Source: Saturnia japonica (taxonomy: Eukaryota > Arthropoda > Insecta > Lepidoptera > Saturniidae). Taken from it: 64,000 nucleotides of DNA. The position numbers were made by a program, and so were the translations under genes. The stretch is from assembly GCA_033032175.1 (NCBI GenBank), contig CM065323.1, positions 12,152,001 to 12,216,000 of the forward strand, in the 5' to 3' direction. Positions 15,501 through 23,639 of the stretch are shown one piece after another (the first letter of the stretch is position 1; each line of letters starts with the position of its first letter). The notes beneath the pieces were generated by a model. The model was not told the DNA's origin. It did no database searches and saw only the letters and a program-made list of their open reading frames with translations.

Positions 15501-17307
15501 CGCCGATCACCCACAAGATGGACAGACCTCATTAAATCATCTACGAAGACCTCCCTCACTGAATGCACATGCAGTGCCACGACTAGAGAGAGATTGAGGA
15601 GTCACGCAAAAGCCGCAACCAATCTATTAGACGATCCACGACCACTCCGCCAGGAGTGTACAACTAAGAAGAAAAAGAACTACTATAGCTAGACTGCAGA
15701 CTGGGATAGGTTATCCGCCAAATCTAATATTATACTGGTTTGATTAGCATACTGTTTACGCCTATTAGTCGAGCGCATACGATGATGACATGGGTACATT
15801 GTCCTACAGCAAGTGGTCGATAGATTAGGTAGACTGCGAGTCTGCAACGCGGAATAATTGGTTAATTCTGGATAATGTGCGGGTAAGGCTGAGCCGCATG
15901 GGCGGTGGTTTACGCTTCAAAGTACCCCGTTTGATTTAGAGGTAGCATAATCTTATAACTTCACATAAAATGATTTTATTGGGAGCTAAGCAGTCGTGAA
16001 AACACACTGCGTCTTGGTGACAAATATTAAGGTCAGGAAAATAACGTGTTATATAATTCTTTTACATTTGTAGATGACGTGGCAAGCGGTAGAAGATAAT
16101 GTAAGACTTCTTGTGAACGTGAACAACGTAATATCTGTTTGGTCCGGAGCTAGTGTTTTCATTAACACAGGTGGAGGTAGCATTCCGAGATTTTTGTGGA
16201 AAGTAAGTTCTTCTTTTCAACCTCTGGCGCAAGCAAAGAGATGTTATAAGTTTAAGATGTGTATCTGTCATAGCTCCTAAACGGATGAAACGATTTTGAT
16301 TTAGTTTTTTTGAAAGGTGACTTGATTAAGAGTGTTTTTTTTTTAACAATGATTTAAGAAAATCTGCTTTGCTGTTTGAAGATTATGAACTCTTTTTAGT
16401 TGATGCATGGATATGAGTATCTTCCACGTGTCTGATCGAGTCAAAATTTATTATTCGGTTTTTTTGATGATATGTTTTTTATATGATTACAAGAACATTA
16501 AAATCTTGAACTGATGTTGCAGCATTATCTAGAAACTGTCCAACTCCTCACAAATTTACAGTAGATGTATCGTGTTAGGGCTCATTAGAGTAGTCTGAAA
16601 TATCGAGTTATATACTCGTATTTCAATTAAATAAAAGCATATATTCTTGAACATTAGTTTCCTTGCCAAGATCAATTCATATTGATCCAATAGATATAAT
16701 TTTACAAATATTTTTTTTTTACCGTTTACTGATTTGCAATTGATCTCTTTCATTATAATTTACAAACTAAAATTGTCGATCATTATTTTAATGAAAAATA
16801 TAGATGGATACAGAGTTGAACATCTTCGTGGTTGACATTGTCATCATGTATACATGATACATATATTATATATATAACATATAAATAAATATAATATAAC
16901 GACTTTGAATTTCACATTTCTGTTTAAGCTAGCGTATATTTTTATTACACAAGGACTTGATATATTTTTCACTGGCCATGTATTCATATTAGGCTCTAAA
17001 TAAAGTCCACTTGATTATTTTTGCTAAATCAATAATCGTGTAATTTTTGTTTTCAAAGATCTTGATGTTCGAAGAGTCAGATATAACGGTTGTTATATAC
17101 GTCAACGACCCAGCACCGACGGATGCCGATATACGCTGTGAGAGCACGTGCGATGGAAGCTCACCTTCCTGGATCCAATCGACTGATGTATTCACCTACT
17201 GCTGCAACTTTGAAGAGTTTCTTAACGCTTTCAAACTGCCCGAAACCATTTTAGTTGATCCTACCCTACCACCAGATATAAATAGGCGAATGTTAGAACT
17301 CAAATAG
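78..17307 (+). CDS. Gene A: Ig-array protein with C-terminal pseudo-nuclease domain (5' partial)
   Basis: Thirteen exons join in phase: 78-150, 470-651, 1102-1259, 1754-1919, 2428-2706, 3177-3249, 3846-4042, 4296-4411, 12537-12770, 13492-13633, 13751-14415, 16074-16202, 17059-17307 (stop). All introns are GT-AG. The product has six Ig domains, each with the Cys...Trp...Y-x-C pattern, then about 306 residues homologous to the insect DNA/RNA non-specific endonuclease family. The 5' part, probably signal peptide and vWA domain as in gene B, lies before the window. The protein is inferred to be extracellular, because Ig domains with paired cysteines and potential N-glycosylation sites dominate. 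The nuclease catalytic His is replaced by Gln. Exon sizes and phases match gene C closely. Function is unknown; an adhesion, matrix or immune-recognition role is only a guess. Confidence 0.85.
470..651 (+). CDS. Gene A exon: second half of Ig domain 1
   Basis: The exon follows TAATTTTAG and ends at ACAG/GTAATT. It reads [17 protein letters not shown] and later [12 protein letters not shown], giving the core Trp and second Cys. At 182 nt it is the same length as gene C exon 63487-63668, which is its direct counterpart. Confidence 0.85.
1102..1259 (+). CDS. Gene A exon: first half of Ig domain 2
   Basis: Acceptor TGTTTCAG and donor GTATGC bound the exon. It reads [15 protein letters not shown], then [17 protein letters not shown], with both the B-strand Cys and core Trp. 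The counterpart in gene C (62772-62935) has lost this Cys. Confidence 0.85.
1754..1919 (+). CDS. Gene A exon: second half of Ig domain 2
   Basis: The exon joins in phase 0 to the previous one and ends AAAG/GTAAGA. It reads [15 protein letters not shown], then [12 protein letters not shown] with the second conserved Cys, and closes with a short linker [11 protein letters not shown]. Confidence 0.8.
2024..2219. repeat. Foldback or MITE-like element with perfect 26-bp inverted repeats
   Basis: The arms 2024-2049 and 2194-2219 are perfect reverse complements (core TCTCCTCCGGGATGAAAAG). The interior (2050-2193) is GC-richer than its surroundings and contains CCCGG-type boxes. It lies in a gene A intron between 1919 and 2428. 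No coding potential. Confidence 0.7.
2228..2340. repeat. Second, imperfect 20-bp inverted repeat next to the first
   Basis: 2228-2247 (core CGCACCTAGGG) and 2321-2340 pair with 18 of 20 matches. Related GGGAGAAAAGTA-type boxes also occur at about 2070. Together with 2024-2219 this may be one compound element of about 320 bp. Confidence 0.55.
2428..2706 (+). CDS. Gene A exon: complete Ig domain 3
   Basis: This single exon carries a whole Ig domain: [21 protein letters not shown], then [11 protein letters not shown]. The acceptor is TTTTTACAG and the donor GTGAGT. Its 279 nt and phase 1-1 are identical to gene C exon 60910-61188. An inverted-repeat element sits in the intron just upstream (2024-2340). 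Confidence 0.85.
3177..3249 (+). CDS. Gene A exon: first half of Ig domain 4
   Basis: The exon follows AATTCCAG and ends TGCCG/GTAAGT. It reads [19 protein letters not shown], then VIILCR with the first Ig Cys. It has the same 73-nt size as the first exon of domain 1 and gene C 60363-60435. Confidence 0.8.
3846..4042 (+). CDS. Gene A exon: second half of Ig domain 4
   Basis: The exon follows ATTTCAG and ends GAAG/GTAAAT. It reads [17 protein letters not shown], then [16 protein letters not shown], with the core Trp and second Cys. Its 197-nt length equals gene C 60091-60287. Confidence 0.85.
4296..4411 (+). CDS. Gene A exon: first half of Ig domain 5
   Basis: Acceptor CTTGTAG and donor GTAAGT bound the exon. 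It reads [13 protein letters not shown], then [20 protein letters not shown], with the Ig Cys and Trp. It ends in phase 0, matching the phase-0 exon at 12537. The following intron is about 8.1 kb and made mostly of transposon debris. Confidence 0.8.
4684..4852 (+). mobile_element. LINE reverse transcriptase fragment
   Basis: An open stretch reads [14 protein letters not shown], then [16 protein letters not shown] and KLKYYGVLG. That is the A-motif region (DLTKAFD) of a non-LTR reverse transcriptase. It is about 56 residues and has no continuation. Confidence 0.75.
4969..5640 (-). mobile_element. Helitron-like repeat, 3' end at 4969
   Basis: On the - strand the sequence ends GGGGCACAGCTAGT with a short hairpin (CACGG...CCGTG) just inside, the usual 3' end of lepidopteran Helitrons (CTAG then T). 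The 5' limit is uncertain. Confidence 0.5.
5660..6240 (-). mobile_element. LINE 3' end: C-terminal ORF2 tail and 3' UTR
   Basis: A 160-residue open frame (5725-6207) reads [50 protein letters not shown], then [13 protein letters not shown]. This is the typical C-terminus of Jockey/CR1-type LINE polyproteins in insects. The 3' UTR (GGCCCTAAGAAGGCACTTA) recurs near 14946 and, more diverged, at 23668. The element is 5'-truncated. Confidence 0.7.
6525..6597. repeat. (AT)n microsatellite
   Basis: About 70 bases of pure AT/TA dinucleotide. It lies inside a repeat whose flanks (AAGTGAGCAATTCTTATATA and CGGAAATGGCTCCAACGA) recur at 21340-21400. Confidence 0.9.
6600..8165. other. Gene A intron sequence, repeat-derived, no gene
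   Basis: AT-rich sequence with debris of lepidopteran interspersed repeats, for example the ATCGGTTCAGTAGTTTTTG box at 7282 and its relative at 8150. Short open frames here do not resemble proteins. Confidence 0.6.
8170..9765 (-). mobile_element. Jockey-clade LINE, truncated and internally deleted
   Basis: The - strand codes RT fragments. One (9123-9515) reads [35 protein letters not shown], then [17 protein letters not shown]. Another (8434-8694) reads [30 protein letters not shown]. The central palm and YADD region is missing, lost near 9000, and frames are broken. It appears to have inserted into an older repeat whose halves (CCTGTAGTTTTT and AGTTTTTGAGTTTATCC) flank it. Confidence 0.8.
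9790..11285. other. Gene A intron sequence, repeat-derived, no gene
   Basis: AT-rich stretch with several copies of the AAATTTCA(T/C)CAAAATCGG-type box (for example 11033-11050 and 11140-11160), a hallmark of lepidopteran interspersed repeats. No exon with Ig or nuclease motifs was seen. Confidence 0.6.
11290..11620 (+). mobile_element. LINE reverse transcriptase fragment
   Basis: Frames read [20 protein letters not shown], close to GVPQGSILGPLLFLVYINDL of LINE reverse transcriptases, then [17 protein letters not shown], a decayed YADDT region. Frames are broken. Confidence 0.7.
12537..12770 (+). CDS. Gene A exon: end of Ig domain 5 and start of Ig domain 6
   Basis: The exon follows TTTTTCAG and ends GCAAAG/GTGATT. 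It reads [14 protein letters not shown], then [15 protein letters not shown] (second Cys of domain 5), then [15 protein letters not shown] (first Cys of domain 6). Its 234 nt are exactly the length of gene C 49214-49447, to which it is clearly similar (MDGNYTC, NITDWKG-like segment). Confidence 0.85.
13492..13633 (+). CDS. Gene A exon: second half of Ig domain 6
   Basis: The exon follows AATTTTAG and ends AATG/GTAAAC. It reads [17 protein letters not shown], then [13 protein letters not shown], a compact half-domain with Trp and Cys. Its length of 142 nt is identical to gene C 45200-45341. Confidence 0.85.
13751..14415 (+). CDS. Gene A exon: pseudo-nuclease domain, part 1
   Basis: This large 665-nt exon follows CATTTCAG and ends AGA/GTAAGT. 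The order of motifs is that of insect DNA/RNA non-specific endonucleases (Endonuclease_NS, dsRNase-type): a Cys-rich lead ([25 protein letters not shown]), then [28 protein letters not shown], and the catalytic-site segment [20 protein letters not shown] and NNIPVW. In active family members this site reads RGH followed by ...ADF...QQ.ATF...N..PQW. Here Arg stays but Gly-His became Thr-Gln, removing the general base. The family assignment rests on motif order and on agreement with the next two exons. Confidence 0.85.
14525..14868 (+). mobile_element. Helitron-like non-autonomous repeat, copy 1
   Basis: The head contains GCTAATCTCTGGAACTACCA and the end reads GGCACAGCTAG followed by T, a Helitron-style end. 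The inner boxes (CCGAACTGCTTTAACC, TTAATGATACGGAAATACAA) recur at 25460-25520 and 49590-49650. It lies in the gene A intron between nuclease exons. Confidence 0.6.
14990..15690 (+). mobile_element. RTE-type LINE C-terminal fragment
   Basis: Frames read [17 protein letters not shown], then [40 protein letters not shown] and [13 protein letters not shown]. The KIWKD..IT...K..L...L.FP..LYGAE.W pattern is typical of the region after the RT domain in insect RTE/endonuclease-reverse transcriptase elements. Several stops and frameshifts break it. Confidence 0.8.
15700..16060. other. Gene A intron sequence without recognised content
   Basis: A moderately GC-rich stretch between the LINE remnant and exon 16074. 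No open frame or repeat family is recognised. Confidence 0.5.
16074..16202 (+). CDS. Gene A exon: pseudo-nuclease domain, part 2
   Basis: The exon follows CATTTGTAG and ends AAA/GTAAGT; both junctions are in phase 0. It reads [10 protein letters not shown], then [13 protein letters not shown] and GSIPRFLWK. This matches the family's W..(I/L)E motif (the Glu of the active site is kept), the V.TG strand and the P.(F/Y)(Y/L)WK strand. The usual metal-binding Asn ahead of W..(I/L)E is not evident. Length 129 nt, the same as in gene C. Confidence 0.85.
16290..17040. other. Gene A intron, AT-rich, no gene
   Basis: It begins with CGGATGAAACGATTTTGAT, a common lepidopteran repeat box. The rest is unclassified AT-rich sequence with a short TA-rich run at about 16860-16900. 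Confidence 0.5.
17059..17307 (+). CDS. Gene A last exon: pseudo-nuclease domain, part 3, and stop
   Basis: The exon follows TTTTCAAAG and starts in phase 0. It reads [28 protein letters not shown], then [19 protein letters not shown]. The C...C...YCC...F pattern is the typical C-terminal end of insect dsRNase-like nucleases, so cysteine pairing in the fold seems kept. After it comes a tail of about 22 residues and a stop at 17305-17307. An AATAAA hexamer lies at about 17387. Confidence 0.88.
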   Translation: MLMFEESDITVVIYVNDPAPTDADIRCESTCDGSSPSWIQSTDVFTYCCNFEEFLNAFKLPETILVDPTLPPDINRRMLELK

Positions 17308-17386
17308 TTAGGGAGACCATTACAAATATAGTTGCAGCTGCAAATGCTATTTACTGTAATTATAATTATTTTCCTCACTAATTATT

Positions 17387-17392
17387 AATAAA
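17387..17392 (+). promoter_or_regulatory. Candidate polyadenylation signal of gene A
   Basis: An AATAAA hexamer sits about 80 nt after the gene A stop codon. It is the first canonical signal downstream. The sequence is AT-rich, so a chance match is possible. Confidence 0.45.
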
Positions 17393-17399
17393 TTCCTGC

Positions 17400-18480
17400 A
17401 ATCATTGGTCATCTCACAGGCCTCATGGGCAGTGGCGGTAAGGCCTACTTATTGAGCCGAGAGGGTCCTGCATGTGACTGACATTTGCCTTATGACTATA
17501 ATTGTCAGGTGTGTGTGTAGGTGTTAAATATATATAAATGTATGTATATCTTATCAGCTGTTTAGTTACCTTAGCTTTAAGCTTTATCTTTAAGCTTTGC
17601 TTAGATTGGAATTAAATGGTTGTATGTGAAATTGTGACACCATGTTTTTATTTTTATTTTATCTATAACTAATTCGAAATTAATTTGCAGTACTATTAAA
17701 GGTCATCCAAGTCAATCAAAACATTACTCCTGGGGTCTAAATTGGAGCGTATCCTACCAAACATAATTATAGTTACTTGATCCTTATATGTATAAGATTT
17801 ATCAACTTCAAATATCTGTGTGCTCTTTAGAATATAATTACATTTTAAAAAATCAAGCTACTATTGGAGTTCACTTCTTAGTTGGCAGTTTTCAACTATT
17901 TGCATCTTAAAGCTTTTTAAGCAAGCGTACTCCGAATAATGAGCTACAAGCAATCGACTGCTAACTTTTTGGAGCTGAAGAAGGAGATACTTAGGAAGAA
18001 TAGTTATTAATCGACTGCGATTGATTATTTAGTTTCGAAAGTAAAAAAAAAACACATTTCTTAAGCGTAAATTTAAAAGATCAATCAATGTAATTCTTGA
18101 AAAATCAACTCGGACGGTCAACTGTAACGATGGAACGTATGTTAAGCGAATATAGTGCTTCTGGAATACATGTGGCATCATATCGTGTACTAATAGTTTA
18201 ATTATTATTATTATTTTGTTTATGTAGAAGGATAAAATATGAAGTAAAATATATTATATCGTTTCTTTTTATCCCAATAAAATGCTTTATTCCGGTATGC
18301 AGTGGTAGTTAACTATTTGGAAACAAAAGTACCATCATTTCTTCTTTTAGAACAAGTTGGCCAAATTATATGTACTTCAGGTATGGGAGTGTTTAAGAGA
18401 TTATGATAAAGTTATCTAGTTTCCAAAATCAAACAAGTAGTAAAGTTAAAAAAATTCAACTATGAATGTAAGTTAACATT
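17400..18480. other. Intergenic spacer after gene A
   Basis: No coding signal or known repeat is seen in this stretch on either strand. AT-rich with ATT trinucleotide runs near 18200. Confidence 0.5.
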
Positions 18481-18489
18481 TCGCGTTAC

Positions 18490-19420
18490 AGTAAGGTGGA
18501 CAGTTCATTAGATACAAAAGAACACAGGTATATTGAATTAAAATAACATAAAATGCTATATGATTACAATATTATTAGACACGTCGGTCCTAAGTATAAC
18601 ACAACGCTAACTAGTATTTCGTTGGGTGGCTCCTTTTTTCTACAATAGGTTTACAACGACGCGGCATTGCTTCTATTAATTTTTCCAGGTTATTCGGAGA
18701 AATAGAAATCCACGCATTGACAAGGACGTCATAAAATCCTGTTACTAAGTAGTATGTGATTACTGAAGTGTTTTTGCTATAATATCTTCTTCACGCTCCA
18801 TCACATATTGTCAATCGGATTCAAATCCGGATTATTTGAAGGCCACTCTATGTGGACTTCATCTGTCCACACTTAGACTCTTTCTATGTGCGTCGTGCGT
18901 AGGTATTTAGGTTTTTAGGTCCATTCCATTCCAAGGCCACTCCAAAATAGATACCGAATTTACTTTAAGAAATTCTTTAACACTATTTGCCGTATGATTC
19001 GGATCGTTATCGTGTTGAAATATCCAAGTCATCGGTAATTTTCCATCAGCGTATAGAATCATTGTCTTCTCTAATATAATTTTGTACTGGTATAGATACA
19101 GCAATTTTTCAATTTTTCTTATAGGAGAAATACCGAAACCCAAAAAACAATCCCATACTTTGATATTTATTATTCAAAGCCGCGTTAATAAGAAGCCATG
19201 CATATCGTTTGATATTTGAATAAATTATATTTATTTTGATCTCGTCGAAAAAAATAACTCTCTTTCTTTGTTCAATTGTTCAACTGCCATATTTTCTCGC
19301 GAAGGATTAACGATTTACCCTATATTGTTTGGTAAGAAGCGGTACTTTCCGAGCAGCCCTGTCGAATAATTTCAGCTAAACACCTGCGAACTTTGCTTGA
19401 TACGTTTCGAAGGTCATTAA
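18490..19420 (-). mobile_element. Degenerate Tc1-type transposon
   Basis: The - strand reads PMTWIFQHDNDPNHTANSVKE, then VSILEWPW, the second catalytic Asp region of Tc1-like transposases (W.FQQDNDPKHT). Further on, NNLEKLIEAMPRRC and KPIVEKR..PTKY then stop at 18611 match the Tc1 C-terminus. Frames are broken between them. Confidence 0.8.
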
Positions 19421-19429
19421 TTAATTAAT

Positions 19430-19617
19430 TTATTTATTTCAAGAAATCTACAGCTCTGATATTCTAACTTACATACATAATTAAGTTGGCATATTGGCTT
19501 AGCCAAAAATGATTTCAATCGTATTACAATAAAGTTTTAATAATTCTATGCCCCAACGAAATTATTAATTAAATATTATTTGCATCAAAAATAACGATGT
19601 AGTGCTTCTGGCGTGAA

Positions 19618-19649
<32 letters not shown>

Positions 19650-21015
19650 TATGTGTGTAATAAGTTACATATATTTAACAAACCCTGAATAAATCAATAG
19701 CTTTTCTTCTAAACGCTGCATTACTGTCAGAAAATATGTCGAAATTTTCAGCTTTAGCATTATATAACTGTGTACATCTTATCAATACTGAATTATGGGC
19801 ATAATTGTTCTTGTTTGAACGAACGTGAAAGGTCTGGGGTTTACGGATATGTTTAGTTGTAGTCCTTAGACCAATTCGTTCCAACAAACATGAACAATAA
19901 ATTTTATTGTTCATCAAATTATATAAAAACATCAGATCAGCTACCAAGCGTCTATGTTTCAGGGATAACATACCCAATTCCCGTAAGTTCTCATTTATAT
20001 CCGCTGATAAAAGCATATCGCGACGTTTCAGAATCTTCAAAAATTTATTATGAATGTTTTCAATTCTATGGCTATGTATGTTATAATAGGGAGTCCATAT
20101 TTGAGATGCAAATTCTAAAATACTTCTTACATAAGCACAAAATAAAACTTTCACAGACGAATTATTTTTAAAATGAATTGATAATCTAGTTATGAAGCCC
20201 AACCTTTTATAAGATTTCTGAGTAATGTATTCATAGTGATCTACATATGATAATTTATGATCGAGATATACTCCCAGATTCCTAACGCATGTTACTCTGG
20301 AAACTATTGTATTATTAAGTCTATAATTATATTTAAGGACATTTTTTTGCGCGTGTATGTAATGCACTGGCATTTGGCCACATTAAGATCCAAAAGATTA
20401 AGTGAGCAGTATTCGCTTAACCTGTCTAAATCTAATTGCAATTTGTTACAATCATCAACAGTACTTAATGGTATAAATATTTTAGTGTCATCAGCATACA
20501 TAGAGAAATTTGCATATTGAAAGGAGAAACCAATGTCGCTCACGTATACGTTAAATAATAGGGGTCCAAGATGAGAGCCTTGGGGTACACCCGATGCAAT
20601 AAATAAGAATCTTGACAATTGCATCCCTATTTTAACTGCCTGAGACCGGTTATCAAGATATGATATTAACCAACGCAGTAGGTCACCATGAATACCTATG
20701 CCTTCAAGTTTCTTTATAAGAACTGAGTGAGATAACCGATCGAAGCACTTTGCATAATCGGTATAAATAGTATCAACTTGCATGCCATCATCCATAGCAC
20801 CAATTACATAATCTGTGAAGCTAGCGAGATTCGTAACAACTGATCTTTTTTGCATGAAACCATGCTGATTGACGGGCATACAGTTTTTTAATATAGGGTA
20901 TATTTGATTATGAATTATCAATTCAAAAAGCTTACTAAAGACTGGTAGAATTGACACAGGCCTATATGTTTCGATTTTCGTTCTTGAAGGGTTTGTGAAT
21001 CGGAATGATTCAGAC
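19430..21015 (-). mobile_element. Jockey-clade LINE with near-intact RT domain, 5'-truncated
   Basis: The - strand frame 20957-20304 reads SILPVFSKLFELIIHNQI, MPVNQHGFMQKRSVVTNL, TDYAKCFDRLSHSVLI, GVPQGSHLGPLLFNVYV, then FSMYADDTKIF, so all RT core motifs including YADD are there. A frameshift near 20370 leads to 20373-19675: VRNLGVYLDHKLSY, VRSILEFASQIWTPYY, and a stop at 19675. Then comes a TAATTAATTAATTTATTTAT-type 3' tail at about 19418-19440. The 5' part, including endonuclease, is missing. Confidence 0.87.
19615..19660. repeat. (GT)n microsatellite
   Basis: About 45 bases of GT/TG with a few GTAT interruptions, in the 3' UTR of the LINE. Confidence 0.9.
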
Positions 21016-21329
21016 TGATAACTTCCTTTCGGATTTTATTCTAGCCTTTAAATGAGTCCTTCCTAGCTCTAGGAATTATACGTATATCCTTACGAGGTGT
21101 GGTCTTAATTACTCGAATTGCTCTAGGAATTTTGTTAAACGTGCCGTGTGATTTGTAATGTGTAATACGTTAAACACCTTTTAAAGTCCTAGTAGTAGTC
21201 TACCTAGTAGTCTAGTTAAAAAATCACTAGATAGGTATCTACTTTTAATAATGTCGTTTGGTAATGCGAAGCAATGTACTTTTAATGTTGTGATGTCATC
21301 ATGCCATGTAAAGAGGAAGAATATATATC

Positions 21330-22035
21330 TTATTATGTTAAGTGAGCAATTCTTGTATATATACGTAATTGGTTTCTTGGAAACGGCTCCAACGATTTCG
21401 ATAAAACTCTGTATTTAGCGTGCGCGATAAGTTGAGACTCGCCTGGAATGCAACCCTCCGCCTGCTACCCCTGTAACTTCCCCTCAAGCTCCAGTGTTGT
21501 ACTGTAGGTAACGCCATTTTTTAAAATATTTTAGTCTCGTACTGGCTTACGTCACGCAACGATGACGCGCTCCGATTTTATAATCTTATTTGATACTGTT
21601 TCGTTAATAGTTATTAGAGTTACTGCTATATTTTATTGTTATTTTTTGTGATAAGATTATTGTTATAATGAAGGGTAAAACTTTACATAGTGGAGAGAGA
21701 AATCTCTTGTTAAAAGTGTTGGACTTTTTTGAAAATGAGAAACGGAAGAAACAGTTGTGTTTTCATGTTGATCATGCAGTAAAAAGAAAAAAGAACCAAG
21801 TGTAATAAATATAAGGCAGCGTTGTTTTGAGTACAGCACTCGCTACATTAAAAAAAATAGCAGAGACGAAGTCGCGGGCGGAAACTTGTTGTGATTTTTT
21901 TTTGTACACAGTACAACCATGCGTCTGTGGCGTCACCGCCCCCAGGTCTCAACTTATTGCGCACGGGTAGTACCTAGATAGGTGGTTTTTTTTTGTAAGA
22001 TACCGAACAGAGTTCGGTCGCCCAGAGGTTATATA
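21330..22035. repeat. Lepidopteran interspersed repeat interrupted by a TIR transposon
   Basis: The left part (TTAAGTGAGCAATTCTTGTA, GGAAACGGCTCCAACGATTT) matches 6508-6625. The right part after 21965 (CCTAGATAGGTGGTTTTTTT, ACAGAGTTCGGTCGCCCAGA) matches 6674-6735. The two halves are split by the element 21419-21965. Confidence 0.7.
21419..21965 (+). mobile_element. Non-autonomous DNA transposon with about 20-bp TIRs
   Basis: The left end CGTGCGCGATAAGTTGAGAC (21419-21438) and the right end (21946-21965) are inverted repeats with one mismatch. The interior has a short open frame (21669-21803) starting MKGKTLHSGERNLLLKVLDF, like the N-terminus of a transposase or DDE-type element protein. It is far too short to be active. 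The superfamily is not settled. Confidence 0.7.
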
Positions 22036-22039
22036 TATT

Positions 22040-23090
22040 GTGAAAGAAAAGAAAGTTTAAATAAACATAACCTCTTCAATATACATTCATATGAATGATA
22101 AAAATGAAATTCTCGCCGATAATCACAAAATGCTGTTTTTAATTAGGTGTCCAGCGGCCACTGTGAAATAAATCGATGGCAATTTCGATTATTTATAAAT
22201 AATAAAGAAAAACATTCGAATATATTTTTACTAGTCTTTTATTAAAATGAAGGAATATAATAGGAATATAATCTGGCTTATAATGTTAAGCCATTATAAG
22301 CCAGATTATGTTAGACCCAATATTGTTTGAACTCTTACAATTTTACATAAATAACGGTTATTAGTTAAGAAGAAATGTAGATTACTTGTTGTTTTTAATT
22401 AGTTGACCATCACTGTACATCTTGTCGTGAGCGATTTGAAACCAATAATTTAAATTAATATGGTTGTTGCAGTAAACAACAAATTCTTCCTTTATTCCTT
22501 ATTCCTATTAAAAATAGAAACACAATAGAATTTAGGTTCGTGTTAAATAAAATATGATCAGAAATTTAAGTGTGTCTTGCTTTATTTTGAAAATTTGTAG
22601 ATATAATAATGTTTTAGTATATTAATTGTGTTTATATTTTCATGTAATAATCTATTTTAAACGACTTCAAAAAAAGGAAGAGTTTCTCAAATAGGTTCTC
22701 AACTCCATTGTTTATGAACCGATATATATGATTCTTTTTTCGTTGGAAAGGGGATAGATACCTCAAGGGTAGTCTTATTTGAATTTTATTGGTATTGGAC
22801 CTTCGACTTCAAAGATACACCAGGTAACTCTTTAATATCATGAAAGGGTGGTTTTCTATTTTGTTAAAAATTGTTTTGCAATATTAACCTGTAACCACTG
22901 TCTGTAACTAATGGTAGATTACACAACAAGTGCAAAAAGAGGGGATTTAATTAAAGGGACTGAGTTGGATCCCGAGAGCAGCGCAGGATTCTAGAGTAGA
23001 ATAGAGCGAGTCATGTACTCTACTTTTTACCATTGACTTCGAGAAAACTTCTTAGGCGGTGATACTTTTGGTTTGTCACGCTTAGAGATC
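22040..23090. other. Intergenic spacer, no gene
   Basis: Apart from the hairpin at 22268 no coding signal is seen. A short box CGCTTAGAGATCAGTCAGTGT at about 23078 resembles 47292 and 47688, so part of this is an old interspersed repeat. Confidence 0.5.
22268..22309. repeat. Perfect 18-bp hairpin with 6-nt loop
   Basis: Arms ATAATCTGGCTTATAATG (22268-22285) and its exact reverse complement (22292-22309) are separated by TTAAGC. No neighbouring gene explains it. Confidence 0.8.
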
Positions 23091-23099
23091 AGTCAGTGT

Positions 23100-23170
23100 A
23101 AAAAAAGAAAAAATGAAAGAAAAAAAGAAAGAAAGAGAGAAAGTAAGAAAGAAAAAGAAAGAAAGAAAGT
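23100..23170. repeat. (GAAA)n-type microsatellite
   Basis: Purine-rich tract of GAAA/AAAG units, about 70 bases, interrupted by GAGA and GTAA. Confidence 0.85.
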
Positions 23171-23291
23171 TTTTCGAGATTTCGAAGATTCATAATTTTT
23201 CTCATAGTACTTTAACTGGCTATATCGTTAAATGTAAATAAAACACACTTTGTAAAAAACATTAAATCCATGTGCGTATTAATTATTTGAC

Positions 23292-23460
23292 TTCTTGAAT
23301 ACCTACTGTTCTTCATGGAAAATATATTTATCTATAATAAATGCTATACAATTTCCATGCATTTGATAAATAAAATTTAACTATATCACGAAGACTCTAG
23401 TTTTACAATAACGTCTTTTAATGTTATTATTACTGGAAGTGAATTAACCAAATCAACTGA
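23292..23460 (-). pseudogene. Decayed copy of a gene B-like first exon (vWA start) and its 5' flank
   Basis: On the - strand this reads QMHGNCIAFIIDKYIFHEEQ then stop. Gene B exon 1 has QVRANSIAFVIDNTFSMKNS at the same point. The nucleotide match is closest over about 75 bases (23306-23380 against 39966-40034), including the shared run CTGTTCTTCATGGAAAA, and weaker similarity extends into the 5' flank to about 23460 (TGAAACGT shared). An extra base breaks the MIDAS codons and the ATG is missing. No later exons were found nearby. It looks like the head of a fourth paralogue left behind after duplication or rearrangement. Confidence 0.72.
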
Positions 23461-23639
23461 TAAGCTATTGAAACGTGTACTACTCGTTTATTTTTATTTT
23501 TTTACCCATTGTATTAACAATACGACATCCTGTTAAGTTTCTTTCATTTACGCGTGTAGCGGTTTATGAAGATGTACCTATCGATAAATTTTATTGTTAA
23601 CCTAAGTCTCAGTTCTGATCATTACACGTTGTGGTTTCC

